From positions 59,404 to 123,403 of the forward strand of contig JABTBR010000015.1 of assembly GCA_013284265.1 (NCBI GenBank): a DNA stretch of 64,000 nt, given 5' to 3'. The notes below the pieces were generated by a model, which was given only the letters and a program-made list of their open reading frames with translations, had not been told where the DNA came from and did no database searches. The stretch's first letter is position 1. Each line of letters starts with the position of its first letter. Positions 33,958 to 42,180 of the stretch are shown piece after piece. The stretch is from Oxalobacteraceae bacterium (lineage in GTDB: Bacteria; Pseudomonadota; Gammaproteobacteria; Burkholderiales; Burkholderiaceae_D). Made by a program: the position numbers and the translations under genes.

Positions 33958-34255
33958 ATGAACGAGAAAAAGACCATTCAATGGATCGGTACGGCTCGAA
34001 AGGATTTGCTGAATTTCCCCGCAGTCGCTCGAAAAGAGGCCGGGTTTCAACTTCATCAAGTTCAAGGTGTGCGCGAGATTCGCATCCGAGATGTGGACGG
34101 GATCTATCGTGTGATATACGTTGCCAAATTCGTCGAAGCAATCTACGTATTGCATTGCTTTCAGAAAAAAAACGCAGGTGACGGACAAGCAGGACAAAGA
34201 AATTGTTACAGCGCGATATCGCGCTTTAATGGTGACTAGAAAGGCTGCTCGATGA
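33958..34255 (+). pseudogene. higB: HigB/Gp49-like toxin gene, broken
   Basis: The start at 33958 gives MNEKKTIQWIGTARKDLLNF, then EAGFQLHQVQ, then GVREIRIRDVDGIYRVIYVA and YVLHCFQKK, as in HigB-type RelE-fold ribosome-dependent toxins. Two lesions are visible. Between HQVQ and GVREIRI about 17 residues normal for the family (the WKPM segment) are missing. At the run of eight A (34165-34172) one base too many shifts the frame; with seven A the frame continues QKKTQVTDKQDKEIVTARYR and ends at 34253-34255, overlapping the antitoxin ATG. As read, the frame ends at 34239 with an unrelated tail. No ribosome site is present; TATAAAAT lies about 11-18 bp upstream. Confidence 0.85.
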
Positions 34256-34587
34256 AAAAAATTGACACTGAAATCAGACACGTTACTCCGGCTGGGGCAA
34301 ATGTTTTTCTGAATCTGGGATTTCCGCCAGAGGAAGCCGAGCGCTTCTATGCTGAATCGCAAGCTCGGATCGAATGCACTATTGCTCTGAAGCAGCAGTT
34401 AATGTGCGAATTGATAGGGTGGATGAAAGAACACCAATTGAGATAGGCTGAAGCAGCCGAAATTCTGCAGATTACTCGCCCGCGGGTATCAGATTTTGTG
34501 AATAAAAAGACCAGTAAGTTCACGATTGATGCCTTGGTGGATATGTTGGCGCGGGTAGGTAAATCAGTTAAGGTCGTAGTGGGCTGA
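34252..34587 (+). pseudogene. higA: HigA-like antitoxin gene interrupted by an amber codon
   Basis: The opening MKKIDTEIRHVTPAGANVFL and the frame beyond the stop (AEAAEILQITRPRVSDFVNK, then KTSKFTIDALVDMLARVGKS) together make a complete XRE-type antitoxin of 111 residues plus stop. Codon 65 (34444-34446) is TAG where relatives read CAG (LKQAEAAEIL), so the DNA-binding half is lost. The remaining 64 residues could still contact toxin but not operator DNA. The last 24 bp overlap the end of the convergent desaturase gene. Confidence 0.85.
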
Positions 34588-35520
34588 CGGACGCGTTACA
34601 TCGCTTACGACCTTGAAATAGCCTTGGTATAGGTTTTGATGCGGAAGCATGCCGTCGGCGAGCATCTGCTTGTGAATGGTGTGCAGATGGTAGAAGGGTG
34701 CCCGTACATGGTAGTGGTGTTCCATATGGTAGTGGATGCCATGCGGACCGCAGAAAAAAGTCTGCCAGCTAGCGCTGACGATGGTGCGGGCGTTCTGGAG
34801 CTGGTCCTCATGCGCCGGATAACCGGCGTGTTCGGTGATGGCGCGGATGCGGGCGAACAGCTGGAGGAAGGTCAGGGCCGGGACGATCCATAGGCCCAGA
34901 TACAGCCAGCCGTGTCCTGCGGCGGCCAGCAGGCCTGCCAGCGCGGCGTTGCTGATGAGGATAGAGGCCAGCACCATTCTCCCGCGCGACGGTTCGGCCA
35001 CCGTTTGCACAGGCTTTAAGTGGCGGTGCTTGCCGGTGGCGAAGTCGCGCACGGCGAGGAAGTAGCCGATGCTGCTGACATCCTTGAACAGCCGCCACGC
35101 CAGTTCGCGGCGCGACACGGGATAGTCGGCGATGCCGAAAACGGTGGCGACCGGGTCATCCTTGGCCATCGGTGCGCGGTGGTGTTGCAGGTGGCCGCTG
35201 CGGTAGGCGAATAGCGACAGCATCAGCGGCGCGGCGGTCAGCCATTGGCCGATCCCGTCATTCCATTTACGGTTCGGCAGCAGCAAGCCATGGGCGCTTT
35301 CGTGCATCAGTACGGCCAGCGCCAACTGGGTGCGGGCGATCAGGATCGCGGCCACCAGATAGGTGAGGGGATGCGGCAGCCAGATCGCGGCGGCCAAGCA
35401 GCAGGCAATCAGCAACCAGTCCAGCAGCAGCGCGCTCATCGAGCGCAAGGGACTGATGGCACTCAGGTGTGCCGGGAGTTTTGCCGGCGGCGTCGTTTGG
35501 GCGATGGTCGAGGCGTTCAT
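34564..35520 (-). CDS. membrane fatty-acid desaturase family protein
   Basis: 318 residues from ATG 35520, which overlaps the stop of the upstream glycosyltransferase (ATGA). The three histidine boxes of membrane di-iron desaturases/hydroxylases are present: HESAHG, HLQHHRA and HYHMEHHYH, in a protein with about four to five membrane spans. It inserts a double bond or hydroxyl into an acyl chain or related lipid, using oxygen. It is the last gene of the glycosyltransferase cluster, which suggests that the product is a lipid-containing glycoside. Confidence 0.9.
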   Translation of the reverse strand: MNASTIAQTTPPAKLPAHLSAISPLRSMSALLLDWLLIACCLAAAIWLPHPLTYLVAAILIARTQLALAVLMHESAHGLLLPNRKWNDGIGQWLTAAPLMLSLFAYRSGHLQHHRAPMAKDDPVATVFGIADYPVSRRELAWRLFKDVSSIGYFLAVRDFATGKHRHLKPVQTVAEPSRGRMVLASILISNAALAGLLAAAGHGWLYLGLWIVPALTFLQLFARIRAITEHAGYPAHEDQLQNARTIVSASWQTFFCGPHGIHYHMEHHYHVRAPFYHLHTIHKQMLADGMLPHQNLYQGYFKVVSDVTRPSAHYDLN

Positions 35521-36725
35521 CGTGGACGCTGTGCCAGTGCCGACAGAACCGACACCCACGATTGCAGACGTGCCATGGCGGCCGCATGGCCGCTTTCGCC
35601 GCGAGCTGTAGCGATACCGGATTGCGGCGCAGCGTTGTTTGACGGAGTACTGTCAGCCCCGTCCCGCGCGCTGGCTGCCAGCAGTTCGCGGCTGGCGGTG
35701 TGTACGGCGTTGGCAAATGCGCGCGCATCGCCGCGCCAGACAACGGTGCGGTGCAGCACGCCGAGCTCCTTGGCACGGGCGGCGTTCATTTGCTGCTCCG
35801 GCTGTTCTGTGACGACCAGCAGGATGGGACGGCGGTAGACGCAGGCGACCGACAGCGCGGCCATGCCGGGGGCGGAAATAATCAGGTCGCTGCGCACGGC
35901 GTGATCGATCCAGTTGGCGTCCTGCGCCAACCATCCGGAGCGTTCGGCGTAGCCTTCGCCGACCAGATGGGCGCTGACTCCAGCGCCGGACAATCCATTC
36001 TCCAATGCCCGCGCCAGATCGATGTCCTGGAAATGCGGATTCAGATAGACGGCGGCACGCGGCGCCCTGGCGCTGGCTTTGATATTTTCGGTGGCGGCAT
36101 CGGTAGACCTGCGCTTGGGCGGCGGATGCGCGATGGCTACCGGCGTTGGCAGCCGGTAGCTATTCCCTTCGCCGTGCACTGCGCGGCCGAAGGCGAAGTC
36201 GTGCTCCAGGCGCGCGCGGCTGCGGTCGATCTGCAGCGCGACGACGCGGCCGAACAGCGTGGCCAGCCAGCCGGGCACCCGATGTTTGAAATTGGTTTCC
36301 AGCGCATGGCGCAGGCTGGTGCCATACACGTGCACGACCTTGTGGCGCCAGCGCGGCATGCAGCCCATGAACAGCAGCGCCGGATGGAAGGAGTCGTTGA
36401 TGACGAGGGTGGCTTCGCGCATGATGGCGCGCAGGCGCCAGACGTCGCGCAGCATGCGGCCGGGATGGAACAGGTAGGCGGCGACATTGGCGTCGGTGGC
36501 CTTGCGCAGCATGTTCTGGCGCGTGTCGAACTGCACGGCGTAATGGGGCGAGAGCATGGTCGCTTCGATGTCGAATTCGGCCAGGAAGCGGCGGCCTTGC
36601 TCGGAGGTGGTTAGCACGTCGACGGTGGCGCCGTTGGCGCGCAGCGCGTGGGTGATCAACTGGGCGCGCATCAGGTGGCCGCGCGCGTCGGCGGTGGCGA
36701 GGTAGATGACTTTGAGTCCGTTCAT
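35517..36725 (-). CDS. GT-B-fold glycosyltransferase (MurG/GT28-like)
   Basis: 402 residues from ATG 36725 (MNGLKVIYLATADARGHLMR); the longer open frame is antisense or overlapping only. The N-terminal GHLMRAQLITHALRANGATV is a glycine-loop Rossmann opening. The C-terminal half has YLNPHFQDIDLARALENGL, DLIISAPGMAALSVACVYRR and LVVTEQPEQQMNAARAKEL, resembling the nucleotide-sugar site of GT28/GT1 enzymes. A low-complexity tail (residues about 360-385) is Ala/Ser-rich. It overlaps both neighbours by 4 bp. Sugar and acceptor are unknown. Confidence 0.8.
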   Translation of the reverse strand: MNGLKVIYLATADARGHLMRAQLITHALRANGATVDVLTTSEQGRRFLAEFDIEATMLSPHYAVQFDTRQNMLRKATDANVAAYLFHPGRMLRDVWRLRAIMREATLVINDSFHPALLFMGCMPRWRHKVVHVYGTSLRHALETNFKHRVPGWLATLFGRVVALQIDRSRARLEHDFAFGRAVHGEGNSYRLPTPVAIAHPPPKRRSTDAATENIKASARAPRAAVYLNPHFQDIDLARALENGLSGAGVSAHLVGEGYAERSGWLAQDANWIDHAVRSDLIISAPGMAALSVACVYRRPILLVVTEQPEQQMNAARAKELGVLHRTVVWRGDARAFANAVHTASRELLAASARDGADSTPSNNAAPQSGIATARGESGHAAAMARLQSWVSVLSALAQRPR

Positions 36726-37519
36726 GCGGGGCGCGATCCTATCCGCAGGACACATCCTGCCAGCAGCATGGCAACGGCGCTGGTGATACCCCAGGAACGG
36801 TCGACGGCGCGAATCTTTTCCAGCAGCTCGGCCAAGGTGGCCTGCTCCGAGGGGGCAGCCAGCCGCATCAGCGTGCGGCTGCACAGGCGCACGTGGCGCG
36901 CTTCGTCGGCCAGTACCGACGACAGCAGCGGGTGGAGCGTGTGCCGGGTGCTGATGGTGGAGCAATGCCGATCCAGCACCCGCGTGGCCATCTGTTCGGC
37001 GCACAGGCCGATGGCGAAGGCGGGAACCAGCATGCCTTGTTCGAAACGCGGGGCGTAGGTATGGGCCAGGCGCTGCCATGTAGCGATCTTGCGCCGGCTG
37101 AGAAAGTCGGGCTGCGACTGTGCTGCCGGGCTATTGCCTTGCGTCATACCGGCGTGAGGCACGCCGCGCCGGGAGGACGCGCTCGCTGGAACACGCTCGG
37201 CCAGCGCGGCGGCGAAGCGTTGCGCGTGCTGCTGTTCTTCGGCCAGGTGCCGGTCCATCTGGCGTACCAGCCAGTCGGGCCGCTGGGTGATCAGATCGCG
37301 CTGCAGGGCGATCTCGGTGGCTTCTTCGCCGATCAGGTAAGTGCGCAGCAGCAGGCGTTCGCCGGCGGCGCTGGCGTGCAGCTGGCGCAGCGCGGCGCGC
37401 TTGATGCGGTCAACCAGCTGCGCCTGCAGGCGCGGCCAGCCTTGCAGCCCGGGAACCGCCAGGCAATCGTAAGCGGCGGCGTCCGCCGGAGCTGCCGATT
37501 CGGTCGCGTCAACGTACAC
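36722..37519 (-). CDS. ferritin-like di-iron protein of unknown function
   Basis: 265 residues. The four-helix di-iron ligand pattern is visible: E65/E66 (GEEATEIALQ), E95-x-x-H98 (LAEEQQHAQRF), E175 (GLCAEQMATRVL) and E206-x-x-H209 (LADEARHVRLC). Between the two helix pairs lies a basic, Pro/Ser-rich insert (about 110-145). The C-terminus is hydrophobic (ITSAVAMLLAGCVLRIGS) and may touch the membrane. It could be an oxygenase or N-oxygenase acting on the glycosylated or lipid intermediate, or an aldehyde/desaturase-type enzyme; this is inference. Coupled by overlaps to both neighbours. Confidence 0.7.
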   Translation of the reverse strand: MYVDATESAAPADAAAYDCLAVPGLQGWPRLQAQLVDRIKRAALRQLHASAAGERLLLRTYLIGEEATEIALQRDLITQRPDWLVRQMDRHLAEEQQHAQRFAAALAERVPASASSRRGVPHAGMTQGNSPAAQSQPDFLSRRKIATWQRLAHTYAPRFEQGMLVPAFAIGLCAEQMATRVLDRHCSTISTRHTLHPLLSSVLADEARHVRLCSRTLMRLAAPSEQATLAELLEKIRAVDRSWGITSAVAMLLAGCVLRIGSRPA

Positions 37520-38579
37520 TGGCCGCTTCTCCCAACTGGTTCCAGCCCAGGATCAGGCCGATAAAGCTTTGCTGCAGGAAGGCGCGCGCGGCGGCGTCGG
37601 CGCCGGCGAAGTCCTGCTCGCGGCCACCGTAGCGCAGATAGCCGCGTCCATTGACGGCGCCCACGGTCAGCGTTTCGCTCTTGCGGAAGCCGCGTTCGCG
37701 CAGGGGCTCAAGCAGGGCTTGCTGATCCAGGCCATACAGGAACAACTCGCGCTGGGCGACGCTGTCGGGGATTTTTCCGGTCAGCGCTTCCAGGTCGAAG
37801 GCCCAGGTGCCTTGCTGCAGCAGGGAGTCGAAGCCGCCACGGTCGCTGGCGTTGGTGTGGAAGCGGGCGCGCATAACGGGTTTGGACAGCTTGCTGGCGC
37901 CGACGGCGATGGTGATGTCGGCATCGCGCGCGCCGGGTTTGCGGTTGTCGCTAACCTGTACCAGTTCGTTGGCGGCGCGTGTCAGCAGGGCCGGGTGGGT
38001 CAGCGTTTCGGCCGCGCCTTCCGGCTTCAGCAGGGTTTCCTTGCTGCCGTCGGGATTGCTCACTTCCACCGTGTAGGCATCCATGGTGATCTTGCTGAAG
38101 CCACCCTTGAGCGGCGTGTGGGCGTGGCGGTTGATCGACCACTTCTTGCCTTTTTTGCTCAGCACCAGGTGGAAGCTGACCGGCACGCGTTTGCCGGTGT
38201 CGCTGTCGGCGCTGCCTTGCAACAGCACGTCGCCCACCACGGTTTTCGTCGTGTACTCGAGCGGATTGCTGAAGCGGATGGTGTGGGTGGCAACGTCCAG
38301 CGAGGCTTGCGAGTCCGCGCTGTCGAGCGCGATCCGGTTGCAGTTGTTGCCCGCGCCGGACAAGCCGCCCAGCGGACAGCCGCTGGCGGAGATGAAGGGG
38401 TGGATGCCACGGCCCGAATAGTCGCTGGGGCTGGCGGCGGCAAAGGCGGAAGCGCCAAGCAGAGCCCCTGCCAGCGCAAGGCGCTGAAGCGGCAGAAGAA
38501 GCGGGAGCTTCGGAAAGGCATGCGATGCAGCCGGAGCTGGGGAGGACGTGCGTGGTGAGGCAGGGAGCAGGCTAGGCAT
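37509..38579 (-). CDS. exported protein of unknown function within the glycosyltransferase cluster
   Basis: 356 residues from ATG 38579. The long N-terminal region (about 50 residues) ends in a signal sequence LQRLALAGALLGASAFAAAS. The mature protein is rich in beta-type sequence, with SGRGIHPFISASGCPLGGLS, NNCNRIALDSADSQASLDVA, FSNPLEYTTKTVVGDVLLQG and a C-terminal TVGAVNGRGYLRYGGREQDF. I recognise no family. Two cysteines (SGCPLG, NNCNR) could form a disulfide. It should act in the periplasm or outer membrane, perhaps carrying or modifying the product. Overlaps the next gene by 11 bp. Confidence 0.7.
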   Translation of the reverse strand: MPSLLPASPRTSSPAPAASHAFPKLPLLLPLQRLALAGALLGASAFAAASPSDYSGRGIHPFISASGCPLGGLSGAGNNCNRIALDSADSQASLDVATHTIRFSNPLEYTTKTVVGDVLLQGSADSDTGKRVPVSFHLVLSKKGKKWSINRHAHTPLKGGFSKITMDAYTVEVSNPDGSKETLLKPEGAAETLTHPALLTRAANELVQVSDNRKPGARDADITIAVGASKLSKPVMRARFHTNASDRGGFDSLLQQGTWAFDLEALTGKIPDSVAQRELFLYGLDQQALLEPLRERGFRKSETLTVGAVNGRGYLRYGGREQDFAGADAAARAFLQQSFIGLILGWNQLGEAASVR

Positions 38580-38598
38580 GGCGTCTTTTCGAGTAAGG

Positions 38599-39612
38599 TC
38601 AGCGGCGATGATAGGAGAGGGCGTGGTTGCTGGCGCCTGCGCTGCGCAGGCCCAGGCCTCGGAACAGCGCGCCCAGCATGTCGATTGCGGAAAAGCCGCC
38701 AATCAGCGCGACGGCGCCCAGCCAGCGCAAGCCGCGCACGGGCGGCAGGTCTTGCCGGTTCAGGGCGCGCACGCTGAAGAACAGGCGCGAACTCAGTACG
38801 CACAGCGGACCGACCGGGCCGCTGCGGCCCAGCCATTGCAGCGACGCGGGCAGATAGGCGCGCACCAGATGGGGCGTGAGGCCCTGGGTATCCTGGCCAC
38901 GCAGCCAGCGCAGGGTGATCGCTTCGCGCCGGGTGTCGGGCAGCTTGTGGATGGTGTGGGCATCGGCGGCGTAGTGCAGCGCCACGGCTGCCTGCTGCAG
39001 GCGCAGGCCCAGCACCTGGCAGTGCGCGCGGTAGACGCCATCGAGTGCCTGGTAGCTGTGCTGCTCGAATACATGGCGCCGGAACACCACGTTATTGGCG
39101 TAGAAATTGCGCGTGGCGCAGTCGCGCAGCGGGCTGGGGAAGTACATGAAGTCGATCGTGGTCAAGGCGGTGCCGGCCAGCGTGGGGGCATAGCTGGTGC
39201 GGCCCGCCACCACGGCCGGCGCATCCGGACCAGCCAGTGGCGCCAGCAGGGCGGCCAGCCAGCCGGCAGTGGGCTGGCAGTCGGCATCGGCAAAGATGAC
39301 GTAGTCGCAGCGGCCCGCATCGGTGGCGGCGAAGCCGGTGTTCTTGGCGTCGTAGTAGCCTGTGGCCGAATCGATGCGGACAAAATCGATCTGGCGGCCC
39401 GCCACGCTTTCCAGCATGGCGCAAGCGTCGCTGTCGATGCCGTCGTGGGTGATGATCAGCTGCGCCAGCGCCGTCAGCGGTATGCTTTGCGCGGCCAGCA
39501 GGGCGATCACCTGGTGCAGGCTGGCCAGGGCGGTGTTGGCGGCAGTGTCGCCGCCGCGCAGATTGTTCGTTTCGAGGACCAGCGCGCTGTGGCCGGCGAT
39601 TTCCAGTGGCAT
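38599..39612 (-). CDS. GT2-family (GT-A) glycosyltransferase
   Basis: 337 residues; AGGAG lies 9 bp before ATG 39612. The nucleotide-sugar motif is YVIFADADCQPTAGWLAALL (DxD), after an N-terminal part with LIITHDGIDSDACAMLESVA and TGYYDAKNTGFAATDAG. Downstream NNVVFRRHVFEQ and RWLRGQDTQG fit the acceptor side. Two hydrophobic segments near the C-terminus (VALIGGFSAIDMLGALFRGL) could anchor it to the inner membrane. It is the first gene after a near-consensus promoter. The sugar and acceptor are unknown. Confidence 0.85.
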   Translation of the reverse strand: MPLEIAGHSALVLETNNLRGGDTAANTALASLHQVIALLAAQSIPLTALAQLIITHDGIDSDACAMLESVAGRQIDFVRIDSATGYYDAKNTGFAATDAGRCDYVIFADADCQPTAGWLAALLAPLAGPDAPAVVAGRTSYAPTLAGTALTTIDFMYFPSPLRDCATRNFYANNVVFRRHVFEQHSYQALDGVYRAHCQVLGLRLQQAAVALHYAADAHTIHKLPDTRREAITLRWLRGQDTQGLTPHLVRAYLPASLQWLGRSGPVGPLCVLSSRLFFSVRALNRQDLPPVRGLRWLGAVALIGGFSAIDMLGALFRGLGLRSAGASNHALSYHRR

Positions 39613-39699
39613 GATCGGCGCTCCTGTTGAAGGGATGTTGCGGCGGCGGGACAGACCCGGATTGATGCGGAGCCTCAGGCGCCCCTTGGATACCGTTGC

Positions 39700-39728
39700 A
39701 TTATAGTTAATTGCTGGTGGCGGCTCAA
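39700..39728 (-). promoter_or_regulatory. near-consensus sigma-70 promoter of the GT2-to-desaturase operon
   Basis: On the minus strand TTGAGC (39728-39723), a 17-bp spacer and TATAAT (39705-39700). Transcription would begin near 39693, about 80 nt before the GT2 start codon. Confidence 0.75.
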
Positions 39729-39768
39729 GTCCGCACGATTCAAACTTTGTGCTGGCGCATGAATAGGC

Positions 39769-41022
39769 TCACGCGTGGGCCGTTTCCATTGCCTCGATCC
39801 AGTCGCTTATCTGACTGGCGGCTGGCCGTTCGCTTGCGATGGCGGCGGCCCTGAGCCGGCAAGCTTCGTGGATGGAAGGCTCGTGCAGCAGATGGGCCAG
39901 CGCGGCGACCCAGTCGCGCACCGGTGCGGTGGGGGCGACGCTGGCCGCGACGCCCAGTTTGATCAGGCGTGCCGCGTTGTCCGGCTGGTCGAAGGCGAAA
40001 GGCACTACCAGTTGCGGCTTGCCGGCCGCCAGGACCTTGGCCGAGGTACCGATGCCGCCGTGGTGTACGAAGGCGGCGACCTGCGGCAGCAGCAGGTCGA
40101 AGGGAACATAGCTGGCGTGCCAGGCGAACGGTGGCAGCTGGGCGGGCAGCTGGTCGCGGAAAGGCGTCACCAGCACGGCGCGCTGGCCCAGCTGGGCGCA
40201 GGCCGCCAGGGCGCGCTCGAAGAACTGGCGGCCATGCGCCATGGCCGAACCGGGCGTGAAGGCGATCGGTGCCGGGCCGGCGTCGAGAAAGGCTTGCAGG
40301 GCCGGGTCCAGTGTTTCGCCGGGACGCGATTCCAGACGGGGAAAGGCGGTGCAGACGGTATTTTGCGGCCAGTCCGGCTGGGGCGCGGCGAACCAGTCGG
40401 GAAAGGCGCAGATGACGCGCTCGGGCGAATGCAGCCAGCCGCTCAGCACCTTGCGTACGGGCGGGAGGCCCAGCGCGCCGCGGCAGGGATCGAGGTCGGC
40501 GCAAATCAGGGGATCGAGAATGGCGCGTTCGAGCAGGTTCAGGACCGTGCGGACGGCCCAAGGCGGAAAGGCCTTCAGCCAGCGCAGGCCTGCGGGCAGG
40601 CTGGCGTCGTAGGCGGACAGCAGGCAGGAAGGCGCGAGGTGCACGGTGGCGACCCGGGTGTGCAGCAGTTCCTGCGCCAGCCGCGCGGTTAACGCCAGCG
40701 TACTGGCCACGATCAGCGTGTCGCCGGGGCGCAGCAAGCTTTCCAGTTCGCGGTACAAGGGGAGCATCTTGCTACCCATGTGCTTCCACAAGGTGGGGAA
40801 ACCGCGCTGCGGGTGCCATAGCAGCGGGTCGGCCATGATGGCGTCCATCTGTGCACGGCTCACGCCCGAGATGAAACCGATGCCGGCCGCTTCCACCTTG
40901 TTGCGATAGTGTTCGGCGGCCACCAGCTCCACTGCATGTCCGCGCCGCAGCAGTTCCTGGCCGATTTCGATGAAGGGATAGACATCGCCGGCGCTGCCGG
41001 CGGCCAGTATCAAAATATGCAA
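39769..41022 (-). CDS. RhlB-like UDP/dTDP-sugar glycosyltransferase (GT1)
   Basis: 417 residues. The opening MHILILAAGSAGDVYPFIEI, the segments MADPLLWHPQRGFPTLWKHM and SGWLHSPERVICAFPDWFAA with APQPDWPQ, and the C-terminal VHHGGIGTSAKVLAAGKPQL follow the plan of rhamnosyltransferase RhlB, which glycosylates hydroxyalkanoyl lipids. The HHGGIGT loop and FDQPDNAARL are the sugar-nucleotide site of this GT-B family. It lies just upstream of the GT2 promoter, so it may belong to the same pathway but be expressed separately. No RhlA homologue is present. Confidence 0.85.
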   Translation of the reverse strand: MHILILAAGSAGDVYPFIEIGQELLRRGHAVELVAAEHYRNKVEAAGIGFISGVSRAQMDAIMADPLLWHPQRGFPTLWKHMGSKMLPLYRELESLLRPGDTLIVASTLALTARLAQELLHTRVATVHLAPSCLLSAYDASLPAGLRWLKAFPPWAVRTVLNLLERAILDPLICADLDPCRGALGLPPVRKVLSGWLHSPERVICAFPDWFAAPQPDWPQNTVCTAFPRLESRPGETLDPALQAFLDAGPAPIAFTPGSAMAHGRQFFERALAACAQLGQRAVLVTPFRDQLPAQLPPFAWHASYVPFDLLLPQVAAFVHHGGIGTSAKVLAAGKPQLVVPFAFDQPDNAARLIKLGVAASVAPTAPVRDWVAALAHLLHEPSIHEACRLRAAAIASERPAASQISDWIEAMETAHA

Positions 41023-41119
41023 AATCTCGTCCTCAGGTGGGCGGCCGGTGCCGCAAGTGCGGCCAGCTGTCGCGAAGAGATTTTACTCGTTTGGCAACAA
41101 TCCGTTTGGCGGCCCCGGC

Positions 41120-42073
41120 CTAGAAGCGGGTTTCGCGCGCGACGCGCAGGAAATTGTCCAGGATAGGGGTGCAGTCGAGCAGCTCGACACCGCCGGCACG
41201 GTGGAATTCGGGGTGCCATTGCAGGCCCATGACGAAGGGCGCCTTGCGGTAGCGGATCGCTTCGACCATCTGGTCCGGCACCGACAGCGCCTCGATCCCC
41301 ATGTCGCGCCCCAGCGTCTTCACCGCCTGGTGGTGGATCGAGTTGACCAGGCCCTGCTTCTGCTCCTTGAACAGCCTGGCCAGCGAGGAGCCGTGGGGGA
41401 AGCTCACTTGGTGGCGGTTGCGGTCATATTCGTCGTTGACGTGGCGCAGCGCGGCCGGGACGTCGGTGGCGATGTCCTGGTACAGCGTGCCGCCGAAGGC
41501 CACGTTGATCAGTTGGCAGCCGCGGCAGATCCCCAGCACCGGCTTGCCCGCTTCGACGAATTCGTGCAGCAGCTCCAGTTCGTACATGTCGCGCGCGCGG
41601 TCGCCGCCCCATTCGGGCCGGGTGGGCACCTCGGAATAGCTTTGCGGCGACACGTCGGCGCCGCCCTGCAGCACCAGGCCGTCCAGGTGGCGGGCGTAGT
41701 CGCGCAGGCGGATATTGCTGGGGTGGAGCAAGCCTTCGGTGTTGACTGTGGGAATCATAAACACCAGTACGTCGCGCGACATCACCCATTGGGCGATGGA
41801 TTCTTCCAGATATTGCAGTTTTTTGGAGCGCAGGCCCTTGGCGCCGGGCTCGGGGTGGAAGATGCGGGCAGAAATGCCGATGTGCAGGGGGCGCTGAATG
41901 ATGTGGCGGGTGGCGGCGGCCGCGATACGGCGGTAGCGCGCCATCAGTACCCGGCCCCACAGGCTGAAGACGGTGGCGCCGGGATCGAGGTAGCGGGGGG
42001 GCGCGTCGGCCTTGTCGGATGCGCGGCGCTTATACTGCTGTTGCGGTGGCTCCTGATCGTCGCCCTGGCTCAT
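41120..42073 (-). CDS. class-I glutamine amidotransferase-like hydrolase (peptidase C26, PuuD-like)
   Basis: 317 residues. A basic, disordered N-terminus of about 60 residues precedes the domain. The catalytic triad is the Cys in VLGICRGCQLINV and the His-x-Glu in LQWHPEFH; ISARIFHPEPG and LQGGADVSPQSY mark the N-terminal part. Relatives hydrolyse gamma-glutamyl-GABA in putrescine catabolism, but no puu genes are nearby. The N-terminal extension and context leave the substrate open. The 97 bp to the RhlB-like gene permits co-transcription. Confidence 0.87.
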   Translation of the reverse strand: MSQGDDQEPPQQQYKRRASDKADAPPRYLDPGATVFSLWGRVLMARYRRIAAAATRHIIQRPLHIGISARIFHPEPGAKGLRSKKLQYLEESIAQWVMSRDVLVFMIPTVNTEGLLHPSNIRLRDYARHLDGLVLQGGADVSPQSYSEVPTRPEWGGDRARDMYELELLHEFVEAGKPVLGICRGCQLINVAFGGTLYQDIATDVPAALRHVNDEYDRNRHQVSFPHGSSLARLFKEQKQGLVNSIHHQAVKTLGRDMGIEALSVPDQMVEAIRYRKAPFVMGLQWHPEFHRAGGVELLDCTPILDNFLRVARETRF

Positions 42074-42180
42074 GCGTGCTCTCCTTGCTGTGCGTAGAGC
42101 CTAGTGTGCCACAGGCAGCTTTTTGTTGGCGCCCGGCAGGGGGCGATGTTAATTCGCGGTGAAGGGCCGGCGGCTTGCTT

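Noticed and set aside
34165..34172. Programmed -1 frameshift at the A-rich site of the toxin gene
   Set aside because: The family tail lies in the +1 frame, so a -1 shift at A AAA AAC would not reach it; a one-base insertion is the simpler reading.
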